The notes under the pieces are model-generated. The model saw nothing but the letters and a program-made list of their open reading frames with translations. It ran no database searches and had not been told where the DNA came from. From contig JAKEGK010000285.1 in NCBI GenBank assembly GCA_022627515.1, positions 1 through 40,484 on the forward strand: a stretch of 40,484 nt of DNA, in the 5' to 3' direction. This stretch comes from Gammaproteobacteria bacterium. Lineage in GTDB: Bacteria > Pseudomonadota > Gammaproteobacteria > SZUA-152. Made by a program: the position numbers and the translations under genes. Within the stretch, counting starts at the first letter, position 1; each line of letters opens with the position of its first letter. This document shows positions 8,333 to 17,058 of the stretch, in pieces.

Positions 8333-9856
8333 TCAGCTATTGCGCGGGCGGCGCAACCTGATTTTCCTGACCAGCCGCCACGCTGCCGCCAATATCAATC
8401 CCATCATCAGCAACACCAGCAGGTAAAACTGGGTATAAGTCAGGGTTGGGCGAACGACGGCAACTACCAGATTATCATCATTCAGGTAAGCAGCGGTGGC
8501 GCCTCGAACCGCTTCGATAGACACCTCTTCGATCAGGTCCTCATAATTTTCGTATTTCCCGTAGCGTTTGATGTCTTCTACGGTCAACGCGTAGTATTCG
8601 GCGAAGGAACGGTTGGATTCATAACCGCGCGCGGAGTTGAGCAAAATTTTTTGTTTCACGTTTCCGAGGCGTTCCTGATCAAGTTTACCTTGCCGGTATT
8701 GCGCAAGCGCATTTTTAATCAATTCAATGCTCTGTTCTACATCGTCCAGTTCCGAATCGGTTTCCAGGATGAACGCGCCATAGTCATCATATAAATAGGT
8801 ATAAGCATTGGGCGCGTACGCCATCCCCGTTTCAATCCGCAACTGATTGTATAATTCAGTCTGGAAATAATTCTCCAGCACATCCAGCGCGTAATAATGG
8901 GATGAATACAGTCCACCGGTTCGATATATGAAATAAATCGTCGCTTCTGCACCAACGAGAGGATCCCAGCGCCCTTCGATAATTCCCGGCGCTCCTTTAA
9001 ACGCAGCGGGCAACGGCCGTGGTTTGACACCGTCAAGAGTGCGCCGTGGCATGGCGCCAAAGGTTTGCGTGATGAGCTGTTTTGCCCGGTCCGGTTCAAA
9101 ATCGCCTACCACGGCCAGGGCCATATTTGCCGCCACATAGTAGTCGCGGTATGCCTGCAGCACCTCACCACGCGTCACCGATGAGTTCTCATCCAGCCCC
9201 GGGCACTGATAATCGATGCCGGGAAAAACCGTATTCAATGCACGCGCCGTTGCAGACTGAATAATTGAGTTTTTATACAACCACTCGCGCAGGCTGGAGG
9301 GTTTGCCACCGCTTTCCCTGAACACAATCCTGCGTGACCTTTCCACATTCTCTTCGCTTATCGTGGAGCCGGTTATAATTTCATGCAGCGTTATTAATCC
9401 AACATCCATGTGTTTGCTGAAAATCTCCAGTGAATACAATGTATAGTCACTGGAGGTTTCGGCATTCCAGGAACCGCCATGCGACTCAATCAAATGTTCG
9501 AGTTCGGTTTCCGAATGCAATGTTGTGCCGGTAAACAGCAGATGCTCAAGAAAATGGGCGGTTTCGCGTTTGCCGCAGGGAAAGTTTTGATGGCCGATAT
9601 TGACATTCAATTCAACAGCCACACTCCTGGCGCCATGGCGCGGTTTCAGGATCACATGCATGCCATTATCCAGGACATAATGATCCAATTCATAAAAACC
9701 CGGCTGGGAATATTCGCTGGCTGTAACTTGAAAACCAATGACCACGCTCATTACCGCTATAAGATGGCGCGCTACTGTGCTAAAACAATCGCGCAAATTA
9801 GATATTGTCCGCAACCGCGTTTGCGCCGGTTTTTTAAAGTCGCTGTCAAAATCCAA
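8333..9856 (-). CDS. Membrane-anchored M16 family zinc metallopeptidase
   Basis: This 507-residue protein is an M16 (pitrilysin/insulinase-type) peptidase. The inverted zinc motif HFLEH lies at about 101-105 and the third ligand Glu181 follows in ERSRRIVFRE, at the family spacing. A typical N-domain opening (LDNGMHVILKP) and a second, inactive M16 domain (about 225-430) follow. The C-terminus has one hydrophobic helix (FYLLVLLMMGLILAAAWRLV) followed by Arg-rich residues, so the enzyme should be tail-anchored in the inner membrane. An N-terminal hydrophobic stretch (about 31-46) may be an export signal, placing the catalytic domains in the periplasm. The reported start is TTG at 9856 with GGAG upstream; ATG at 9751 is an alternative that would begin at MSVVIGF. 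Bacterial relatives degrade peptides or process exported proteins. It stands alone rather than as the usual M16 pair. Confidence 0.85.
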   Translation of the reverse strand: MDFDSDFKKPAQTRLRTISNLRDCFSTVARHLIAVMSVVIGFQVTASEYSQPGFYELDHYVLDNGMHVILKPRHGARSVAVELNVNIGHQNFPCGKRETAHFLEHLLFTGTTLHSETELEHLIESHGGSWNAETSSDYTLYSLEIFSKHMDVGLITLHEIITGSTISEENVERSRRIVFRESGGKPSSLREWLYKNSIIQSATARALNTVFPGIDYQCPGLDENSSVTRGEVLQAYRDYYVAANMALAVVGDFEPDRAKQLITQTFGAMPRRTLDGVKPRPLPAAFKGAPGIIEGRWDPLVGAEATIYFIYRTGGLYSSHYYALDVLENYFQTELYNQLRIETGMAYAPNAYTYLYDDYGAFILETDSELDDVEQSIELIKNALAQYRQGKLDQERLGNVKQKILLNSARGYESNRSFAEYYALTVEDIKRYGKYENYEDLIEEVSIEAVRGATAAYLNDDNLVVAVVRPTLTYTQFYLLVLLMMGLILAAAWRLVRKIRLRRPRNS

Positions 9857-10479
9857 AAATTATCTGCTCCACGAATACTGTAACGTTAGCGCCGCAGACC
9901 GGCATTTGATATACCGCCCGCCAATTATAGAAAAATTGTTCGTTTTATAGCCATCATGAAAGATTGCCTGCTCTTAGCTCTGGCGTAATCTAATTATCCT
10001 TTCGCCACCCCTTATTGGTGATAATTCACCCATTATTGGCTGGTCCTTTGATATCACAAGAAAAAATAAAAACAATTCCCTGCCAATATTGTAAACTATT
10101 GCCTACGGTCTGTAGTCATTGATTGCAAACAATGCAGCCAGCTCGTCCATTGAAAACCGGTCACGGGCCACGCCGGTTATGATATGCCAAACCCGGCGAC
10201 GGACCCTGCATTGCTGGTACACGAAATCGGTTACCATTGACTCCGGTCATGACATTTTTCACGTTATCGTTGTTATATATAAAAATTATCAATGACTATT
10301 TGCGCTGTGCGCATTGGTTACTACGATGCTAACGATAACCTTAAGCTATAATAATAAAGGTTCATCCATGTTTACATTTGGCGTCAGTTTGTTTTTCCTG
10401 TCATGGGCGCATGGCTTCAGCCGTTTCAGTTCCAATCATAGCAACCCGTATAAATTTGGCAAAGGATGGTGGCATTAGG
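9857..10479. other. Long divergent regulatory region between M16 peptidase and AAA ATPase operon
   Basis: This is 623 bp with no supportable gene. It contains the direct repeat described separately (10006-10039) and an imperfect hairpin around 10156-10172 (ACCGG ... CCGGT). The sequence around 10180-10260 superficially recalls a GEMM cyclic-di-GMP aptamer but lacks the conserved core. An AT-rich block at 10260-10360 probably holds the promoter of the ATPase operon. Confidence 0.4.
10006..10039. promoter_or_regulatory. Direct repeat CACCC(C/A)TTATTGG, two copies 21 bp apart
   Basis: CACCCCTTATTGG (10006-10018) and CACCCATTATTGG (10027-10039) differ at one base and start 21 bp apart, about two helical turns, so a regulator could bind both on the same face. 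GGTG/CACC between them also forms a short inverted repeat. The site lies about 150 bp upstream of the M16 gene start and 440 bp upstream of the ATPase gene, so it more probably serves the former. Confidence 0.4.
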
Positions 10480-12987
10480 ATGTATGAATCATTCTATAAT
10501 CTGCACCCAACCCCTTTTCGGTTAACGCCTGATCCACACTTTTTTTATGAAAGTGATACTCATAAACGGGGCCTCGCCTATCTTCGATTCGCTTTCTACC
10601 AGGAAGAAGGATTTGTGGTTATCACCGGCGCTCCTGGCACAGGTAAAACCGAGTTAATGTTAAACCTGATAACTGAACTGCCGCGTCACAAGGTCACACT
10701 CGCCAAGATCGTCACGTCCAACCTCGATGCTGATGATCTGCTGGATCTGATAGCCGCGTCATTTTTGATTAACCCGGAACATTTAAGCAAAGGCTCTTTG
10801 TTAAAACGGCTGGAAGATTATTTTATTCACCAGGCGCGCAACGGCAAACACGTGCTGCTGCTGATTGACGAAGCGCATAACTTGTCCGTCAAGTCCCTCA
10901 CCGAACTATCCATGCTGTCAAATTTTCAGATCGATGAAAAACCGGTAATGCAATGCTTTCTTTTAGGTCAGGATCCGCTTGAAGAAAAACTCAATATTCC
11001 CGGATTGATGCATTTAAAGCAGCGCGTGCTTGCTTCAACCCGTTTGGAAAGCCTGACCCAGCAGGAAACTCGCGAGTACATCATGCATCGATTGCTAAAA
11101 TCCGGCTGGGACAACAACCCGATTATCCGTGATACGGCATACACGCTGATTTATTACTATTCCCAGGGTGTTCCACGTCGAATCAATTCGCTCTGTGGCC
11201 GCGTACTGTTGCAGAGCTATCTTGACGAAAGGCGCGATATCGGGGCAGATCTGGTGCAGCATGTCATTGAAGAATTACAGGACGAACTGCTGGAACACGA
11301 GGCAGCTATTGACCCAAACTTCGCACAGACACAAAAGGTTTTCGTCGCGCCTTCAAGTCCGCCAGACAACAAGGGTATTGGCAATAACCTGAGCATCAAC
11401 GACAGCGGCATTACCAACAACGGCAAGCCATCATCACTGCCGCAATCACCGGCGGGACAAACAGTGTCGATGGATAATAACAGCGTCAATATCAAAAACA
11501 TCCCCGAATTTATTAAAAAGAAGGAAATCAACTTCACCCGCAATAGTGCGCCAACTTCAATGCTGATATCCCGTTCCAATGCGATCAGCACTGCGTTAGC
11601 GCGCGATGAGACCGAGCCTGATGAAATTTCCGCGCATGTACCGCGCATGGATCCCGTACCTGTAAACGTCGGCAGCGAAAGCGATCTGAATAACATCCCG
11701 CATGTGAAACCATCAATCAGCCCTATAGTAAAGGACCAATTGCTTCACCCCACCGTCGGCAAATCCATGCATCAGGAGCAGAAAAAACGGGTGAGCGGAC
11801 TGGTCGACAAGGAACTCCAGGCGCTCGCTTCGTTGTGTGAAGCGCCCGAGTTCACTCAATCACTGAGGACAAAACAGAATCCACCCGCGGCCATCAAGGA
11901 ATATTCACCGGATGCGACGCCGGTCAAGAAAATAATTATCGATGATCTTGCGTATGAGCAATTTGAGCGCGAGGGACCACCGGACATAACGCCTGATATA
12001 GCCGGGGAAAAACCGGTAAACGCCGCGCAAGAACAGCATTGGCGGCCGCCCGTTACCGTATTTCTTATCCTTGCGGGTATGGGACTATCTCTATACTGGG
12101 GCTATGACAGTAATACTGAAATCGTCGCCAAGAACTCCGGGGGCCGGTCAATCAGCGCCATGAGTGAAACCAGTGTTATAGACCTGTTCACGCCACAAAT
12201 TCAGACCACGCTGATCGAAACCACCGGCACACCGGAGCGAGAACACATTATGGAATTTATCACAGCGCCTGATGCCGGGCGGATAACCGAATTCACGGAT
12301 GCCAGTCCGGATATGGTTACGGATAGCGCCAATGAGCCGCCTGCCACTACGGTTAGCGCCGGCGCCGCCAGCGCCAACCTGCCGCCAGAGAGTGGCGGGC
12401 ATACCGGGTCTGATACAGCCGCGGCTCCGAATAATCCGCGTAAAGTGAAAGCCGTTGCATCCGCGCGCAGTCCGATTGTGGGCGCGCCGCTCGCATTGGA
12501 ATTAAACTCAGCATCGCATACCAGTCCTGCAAATTCCCAAAACCTTGGAAAGACTGACAGCCCTTCGCAGGTCACAGCCCTTTCAGACCAATCTGTTCTG
12601 AATACGCAGGCTGCTTCGATTATTTCCGGAACCGATTTGAATAGGTTGTTATCCACGCTGTCCATCGCTTATGAAAACGGCAATTTGCAGCAATTGATCA
12701 GCACATTTGCCAATGATATCCGCAGTAGCGATGGAACCGGCCGCCAGCAAATGGAAAACGACTACCGCCGCTTGTTCAATATCACGGACACCCGCCAGCT
12801 GAATATTCACGATATCAGCTGGTCGCAGCAGGATAAACAAATGCTGGGCAAAGGTGATTTCCAGGTGCGTGTTCGCGAGAAAGGCGCCGCCAAATACACA
12901 ACCTATGAGGGTACAATCAGTTTGGCAGTGGCAAAAGAATCGAATATTATTGTTATCAAACAACTCGACTACAACTATAACAACTAG
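10480..12987 (+). CDS. ExeA/XrtA-associated-type AAA ATPase with transmembrane segment and periplasmic NTF2-like tail
   Basis: The N-terminal 270 residues match the ExeA/GspA and XrtA-associated ATPase family: MYESFYNLHPTPFRLTPDP opening, Walker A GAPGTGKT (50-57), Walker B HVLLLIDEAH (124-133), and the QGVPRRINSLCGR sensor-2 region. A long low-complexity linker (about 285-520) follows. A single membrane helix (about 525-545, VTVFLILAGMGLSLYWGY) and a Ser/Thr/Ala/Pro-rich periplasmic stretch come next. The last 115 residues (from LNRLLSTLSIAYENGN) look like an NTF2-like cone-fold domain. In ExeA the periplasmic part binds peptidoglycan to help insert an outer-membrane secretin; here that module is replaced. 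The ATG at 10480 gives the canonical N-terminus; an upstream in-frame start would add 34 unrelated residues. It is first in a run with the outer-membrane barrel (63 bp gap) and the Ig-like lipoprotein (58 bp gap), suggesting a trans-envelope assembly. Confidence 0.85.
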   Translation: MYESFYNLHPTPFRLTPDPHFFYESDTHKRGLAYLRFAFYQEEGFVVITGAPGTGKTELMLNLITELPRHKVTLAKIVTSNLDADDLLDLIAASFLINPEHLSKGSLLKRLEDYFIHQARNGKHVLLLIDEAHNLSVKSLTELSMLSNFQIDEKPVMQCFLLGQDPLEEKLNIPGLMHLKQRVLASTRLESLTQQETREYIMHRLLKSGWDNNPIIRDTAYTLIYYYSQGVPRRINSLCGRVLLQSYLDERRDIGADLVQHVIEELQDELLEHEAAIDPNFAQTQKVFVAPSSPPDNKGIGNNLSINDSGITNNGKPSSLPQSPAGQTVSMDNNSVNIKNIPEFIKKKEINFTRNSAPTSMLISRSNAISTALARDETEPDEISAHVPRMDPVPVNVGSESDLNNIPHVKPSISPIVKDQLLHPTVGKSMHQEQKKRVSGLVDKELQALASLCEAPEFTQSLRTKQNPPAAIKEYSPDATPVKKIIIDDLAYEQFEREGPPDITPDIAGEKPVNAAQEQHWRPPVTVFLILAGMGLSLYWGYDSNTEIVAKNSGGRSISAMSETSVIDLFTPQIQTTLIETTGTPEREHIMEFITAPDAGRITEFTDASPDMVTDSANEPPATTVSAGAASANLPPESGGHTGSDTAAAPNNPRKVKAVASARSPIVGAPLALELNSASHTSPANSQNLGKTDSPSQVTALSDQSVLNTQAASIISGTDLNRLLSTLSIAYENGNLQQLISTFANDIRSSDGTGRQQMENDYRRLFNITDTRQLNIHDISWSQQDKQMLGKGDFQVRVREKGAAKYTTYEGTISLAVAKESNIIVIKQLDYNYNN

Positions 12988-13050
12988 AACCCATCGCAAG
13001 ATTTACAAACGCAAAGGTTTTTTATTGGGTTCTAATCACATCGGCCGTGC

Positions 13051-13722
13051 ATGGGGAATAGCCTTACCTTGAAAAAAATTATCACTCACAAGTTTGGCGG
13101 CATAATCAGCATCATCCGGATTGCCGCCTTGGCGTGTCTTTTGTGGAACACGCAACAGGGTTACGCCGCGCCACTGGGATTGCCGCACAATACGGCAAAA
13201 ATCGGCTACAGCGCCGCTTATGCGTATGTATCAGTTGATGATCCTGACGGGAACAGCAAAGACGATTGGGCGGGACAACCACTTAATATTGTTTACACGG
13301 ACTGGTTGTTCAGCGATGTAGAACCATTCAGTGATTTAAAGCATTGGACGGAAATATTCTACTTTAAAACATCGCTGGATGCGGATGAAATTAACATCGG
13401 GCAGAATCTGGAAAGTTTCGGCATCCGTTTTTCCCTGCAAAAAAGTTTCCGTCTCACGGCGTCCTGGTCACCCTGGTTCGGCGCGGGAATTGACTTTGCC
13501 AGAACCCGCTATACCGCCCGCCACACCAGGGATGCCAACGGCTTTCTGCTGCAAAGTTTTGCTGACCGTGAAGATACCGGCGCCTCGCTGCTGCTGAATT
13601 TTGTCAGCGAATGGTCACTGCAAGAAGATTGGTCGCTGGCGGCAAAGCTGGAACAGTCATTCCCTGTAAACGAGGATATTTCACAATTTTCCGCGGCGGT
13701 TGTGCTGCTCTACCGCTATTAG
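13051..13722 (+). CDS. Outer-membrane beta-barrel protein of unknown function
   Basis: A 223-residue protein with a signal peptide ending around GYAAP. Alternating strand-like segments follow (KIGYSAAYAYVSV, LNIVYTDWLF, WTEIFYFKTSL, SFGIRFSLQKSF, RLTASWSPWFGAGIDFA, SLLLNFVSEWSL, WSLAAKLEQSF), with a final strand FSAAVVLLYRY ending in Tyr. This is the pattern of a small outer-membrane barrel. ATG 13051 gives a longish polar n-region (MGNSLTLKK); a TTG at 13069 would give a more usual signal start MKKII. It lies 63 bp after the ATPase and 58 bp before the large lipoprotein on the same strand, so the three are probably co-transcribed. The barrel is a plausible outer-membrane partner for the ATPase protein's periplasmic domain. 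No specific family recognised. Confidence 0.7.
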   Translation: MGNSLTLKKIITHKFGGIISIIRIAALACLLWNTQQGYAAPLGLPHNTAKIGYSAAYAYVSVDDPDGNSKDDWAGQPLNIVYTDWLFSDVEPFSDLKHWTEIFYFKTSLDADEINIGQNLESFGIRFSLQKSFRLTASWSPWFGAGIDFARTRYTARHTRDANGFLLQSFADREDTGASLLLNFVSEWSLQEDWSLAAKLEQSFPVNEDISQFSAAVVLLYRY

Positions 13723-13780
13723 CACACTAATGTACTATAACTGAATATCAGGAAATGATGTGCCGTACAGGATTCCGCTA

Positions 13781-16753
13781 ATGCATAAACCAGTAGGGAA
13801 TTGCATTGTGCATCTGCTGACACTGTTAATAGCAGGATTGACAACAGGATGCAGCGATGAAACCAGCCTTCCTCCGGAACGCCCCAAAAGCGTTGTCAGC
13901 GGCAAAGTTGTAGACGGCGTTGTATCAGGCGCACAAGTTGCGCTGTATACCATCGCAAATGGCGCGCGTGGCGGGCGGCTTGCCACCGCGGTCACGAATG
14001 ACAATGGCAACTATTCCGGCGAAGTTCAGGCGCCAAGCCAGCTGATTTTAATTGAAGCAGGCGGTGGCAGTTATACGGAACAGGCAACCGTAACCACGGT
14101 TACGATTCCGGAAGGTCAGGTCCTGCGATCAATTGCGGCATATCAGTCCGGACAACCACTGGAAGCCATGGTCACACCGTTGACGCATTTGGTGGCCGGA
14201 CTGACTTTGTATAAGGCGGAAAACGGCGCCCCGTTGTCACAGGCATATTCAGAAGCCAAAACGGCCATCGACGAATTCTTTACCATTGATACTTCCGCCG
14301 TCACTCCAATTGATATTACCAACAGCGGCGGCACGGTCAATGGCGTCAGCAGCGAAGCGCTCTATGGATTTTACCTGGCGGGTTTATCCAGCTGGAGCGC
14401 GTGGGCAGGCGACAGGAACAATGTCACGCCGCACACCGTTTATCATTCCATTGGCGTCACCCAGATCATGTACAATGATATACACTCCGATGGCAAGCTC
14501 GATGGCATTGGTTTCGATCTTAACCGCAACAACCTGATGCCGCTTGCGGTTGGCGTTGTACCGCTTGACACGGAAACGTATCGCGCCATTTTTTCGCTGC
14601 ACCTGCTGGCGGTAGCGAATATTCCGGCTAACACGACAAACCTCAAACCCGGTGATTTGCAGCTCACCGCCGAAGACCTGGCTACCAAATCAAGCGTCCT
14701 GTTTGCGGATCAGGACACTCTCGATATTAACAACCAGGCTCCAACACTCAGCCCCGCCCAATCCCTGCAACCAGCCTATGGCGGTGTCATGACATTGCAA
14801 CTCAACGTCGGGGGTTACCTGGGGGCGCAAACCATCAGCACCAGCATCGACGGCAACTTTCTCGGAGATCTGCAAAACACTGTCAATCCGCAACTGGTCA
14901 TTGACACGGCGGATGGCTACTCCGACGGTGAGCATATTATCAATCTGTCCGCCACCGATGCCCTGGGAAATACCGCTTCCACAAACGTTATAGTGGCATT
15001 TGATAACACCAACCCTATCGTCAACGTCACATCACCGGGCATAACCAACATCGCAACACCGGTCATTCGCGGCACCTACAGTGATAATTTGTCCGGTGTG
15101 AGTTCGATCATTGTAAACGGGCAAAGCGCCACGCTGGACCAGAATGGCAACTGGGAAGCGCAGGTTGCCATAAATCCCGGCGAAAATATTATTCCCGTTA
15201 CCGTGGTTGATAATGTCAACAACCAGGCCGGCATTGAATCCACGGTGTTCCTGGACATCGTTCCACCGGTCATTGATACGGCCAACGGCCATAGCAGCGC
15301 GCGTTTTTCTATTGGCAACGGTGGATACATTACAGCGCCACTCCAGACTGTTAATGAATCCATAGCACTCTACCTAGAAACTAACCGGCTTGAGCTGAAC
15401 GGCACGCCGATTCAACGGGCGCAGCTGGATAGTAACTTGATCCCCTACTTTGCCTTTCTCATAGCAGACGAGCGGGAACCCGGCGACCCCACGCCATTTG
15501 CGGATATCACGGCGCGTGTGCGCTATGAAAAAAACGGCGTCATACTGGAAGACTGGCGCGTGCTGCCTCCACCCATCAGCGGCGATGAGTACCTGGTTCC
15601 CCTGGCGAGTGAAACCCTGACAGCGCAATGGCATCAGGCAATCCCGGCCGATACACATGCAGTCCGCGTGCAGGTCAGCGATCCCGCAGGCAATTTCACA
15701 GAACTGGCGTTCACCTTCCGCGCGGATTTTTATGTACCCTCTTTGCCGGCGAACGAACCTGTTATCCAGGATCTCAATCCCGTCAGTGGCGTGGCATTTG
15801 ACGATCGCGCATCGTTGCGCAATGCGGAGCTGGAGACGATGACCTATACGTTCACCAATCCGGGCTCCAAAGCAGTGTTTATTCAACCTGCCGACACCAG
15901 TACACACACCGCGGCGCAAACAGTCGCGGAAGAACTGCGTCATCACCGGGTAACTAAAACCACGGCGGCACAATGGCGGGTTGGATTGGCGGCATCCCAG
16001 GATAATAATGATTGTCCCGTATTTGACGGGACTTCCTGGCAGGAGAACATAACTTCAATCTGGAACTGGAATGGCGCCGACTGGGAACGCCATTCTCCCA
16101 GCGAAATCATCTTCAGCCCGGTTGATGAAGAAATTTTTACGGACGATCTTGCCTCCTTGCCAATATCCTCCGCATGGGCGCCGACCGCTGACTTCGATAG
16201 CTTTCACTCGCATGCACGGTCCGGTTCATTGGAATTCGATGAAGACTATAAATTATTTATTCCATTAGGCACTCCTGCATTGGTAGTAAATGCGACTGTC
16301 GGAAACCAGCCTTGTCCGGACCAGCGCAACTTTGACCAGCGCGAAGTTTACAGTTATGTATCGCTGGCCGGTTATCCGCGTGATGAAGTGACTAACCTGG
16401 ACCTGAGCGGCCTGCCGGATTTCAGCACCACAGGCTTCACTGTGATTGTGAACGGCAACGCGGCCGAATCCGTGCAACCGGTTAATGGCGGATGGTATTT
16501 AATTCCGGCGAATGCGGAGGTCACCATCACCAAGCGCGTCACCACACCCGCGCTGACGTTCTATAACGATAATTTTGACGTTAATGCTTCGTATACGGTT
16601 CCCAGCCGGCGGGATTTAAGCATTTCCTGGTTTGTTAACCGGCATCTGGAAATTTCCATGATTCATGATGCGGGCGAGGTCAATATTCCTGATATGCCGC
16701 AGCGGCAAACCATCTCTGGTGCTGGTACGGCAAATTACCAGATTAACCGGTAA
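13781..16753 (+). CDS. Very large surface lipoprotein with Ig-like/carboxypeptidase-regulatory-like domains
   Basis: About 990 residues. The signal peptide ends in a lipobox LTTGC (Cys24 from ATG 13781). A carboxypeptidase-regulatory-like beta sandwich follows (SGKVVDGVVSGAQVALYT ... NDNGNYSG). After a middle region (about 130-310), two Ig-like modules appear, including NPIVNVTSPGITNIATPVIRG ... VNGQSATLDQNGNWEAQVAI, which is the pattern of bacterial Ig-like domains of the glucodextranase-B/Big_9 kind. The C-terminal half (about 510-990) is beta-rich and not recognised. GTG at 13760 is an alternative start with a better-spaced AGGAA; both place the same lipobox. The gene is last in the ATPase-barrel-lipoprotein run. 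Probably a cell-surface structural or binding protein; no enzymatic motif is visible. Confidence 0.75.
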   Translation: MHKPVGNCIVHLLTLLIAGLTTGCSDETSLPPERPKSVVSGKVVDGVVSGAQVALYTIANGARGGRLATAVTNDNGNYSGEVQAPSQLILIEAGGGSYTEQATVTTVTIPEGQVLRSIAAYQSGQPLEAMVTPLTHLVAGLTLYKAENGAPLSQAYSEAKTAIDEFFTIDTSAVTPIDITNSGGTVNGVSSEALYGFYLAGLSSWSAWAGDRNNVTPHTVYHSIGVTQIMYNDIHSDGKLDGIGFDLNRNNLMPLAVGVVPLDTETYRAIFSLHLLAVANIPANTTNLKPGDLQLTAEDLATKSSVLFADQDTLDINNQAPTLSPAQSLQPAYGGVMTLQLNVGGYLGAQTISTSIDGNFLGDLQNTVNPQLVIDTADGYSDGEHIINLSATDALGNTASTNVIVAFDNTNPIVNVTSPGITNIATPVIRGTYSDNLSGVSSIIVNGQSATLDQNGNWEAQVAINPGENIIPVTVVDNVNNQAGIESTVFLDIVPPVIDTANGHSSARFSIGNGGYITAPLQTVNESIALYLETNRLELNGTPIQRAQLDSNLIPYFAFLIADEREPGDPTPFADITARVRYEKNGVILEDWRVLPPPISGDEYLVPLASETLTAQWHQAIPADTHAVRVQVSDPAGNFTELAFTFRADFYVPSLPANEPVIQDLNPVSGVAFDDRASLRNAELETMTYTFTNPGSKAVFIQPADTSTHTAAQTVAEELRHHRVTKTTAAQWRVGLAASQDNNDCPVFDGTSWQENITSIWNWNGADWERHSPSEIIFSPVDEEIFTDDLASLPISSAWAPTADFDSFHSHARSGSLEFDEDYKLFIPLGTPALVVNATVGNQPCPDQRNFDQREVYSYVSLAGYPRDEVTNLDLSGLPDFSTTGFTVIVNGNAAESVQPVNGGWYLIPANAEVTITKRVTTPALTFYNDNFDVNASYTVPSRRDLSISWFVNRHLEISMIHDAGEVNIPDMPQRQTISGAGTANYQINR

Positions 16754-16798
16754 CGCTTTTTGACAGCGGCGCGCTTAACTATGGCTTGGTGACTGAAC

Positions 16799-16820
16799 CT
16801 TACAGTTGCATAAATTTTGC
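16799..16820. repeat. Left copy of an inverted repeat flanking the patZ-like gene
   Basis: CTTACAGTTGCATAAATTTTGC-like sequence here is the reverse complement, with one base gap and one mismatch, of 19880-19902 (GTAAAATTTTATGCAACTGTAAG). The two copies face each other across 3.1 kb containing the patZ-like gene and one copy of the structured repeat. Confidence 0.55.
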
Positions 16821-16890
16821 TATAACTATGCAGTTTTTCCTAGACGCATAGTGTATTAAACACAATGTGAAGTCACCGCATAAAGTCAGG

Positions 16891-17003
16891 GCAGTGAAGG
16901 GATTGCGGTCCTTTGAGACACGCTGTAAATACCTCCCTGTAAGCTCAGCGGCGGCATCCCTGCCGCCGACGGTCTCAAATTCCCGCATTCCCTTCACTAC
17001 TGC
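16891..17003 (+). repeat. Structured repeat element, copy A
   Basis: A conserved core at about 16918-16972 (CACGCTGTAAATAC ... GCCGCCGACGG) contains an inner hairpin with arms CGGCGGC and GCCGCCG around ATCCCT. It is enclosed by an outer stem: left arm 16891-16917 (GCAGTGAAGGGATTGCGG, then TTTGAGA) pairs with the right arm 16973-17003 (TCTCAAA, then CCGCATTCCCTTCACTACTGC) with few mismatches. The whole can fold into one long imperfect stem. It sits between the Ig-like lipoprotein gene and the patZ-like gene. The other copies are at 27068-27164 and 40082-40185. Confidence 0.85.
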
Positions 17004-17058
17004 GGCTTAATTGAAAGCGATATTTTCTGCAACACTGGAGTGAACACAGGAAAACGAA

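Noticed and set aside
10160-10265. Possible GEMM (cyclic-di-GMP) riboswitch upstream of the ATPase
   Set aside because: Short matches to GGCAAACC- and GGTTACC-like boxes, but the conserved CGCAAAGCC core and proper stems are missing, and it lies more than 200 bp from the gene.
15374-15973. 199-codon minus-strand frame inside the Ig-like lipoprotein gene
   Set aside because: Antisense shadow; Cys/Arg-rich composition and no start signal.
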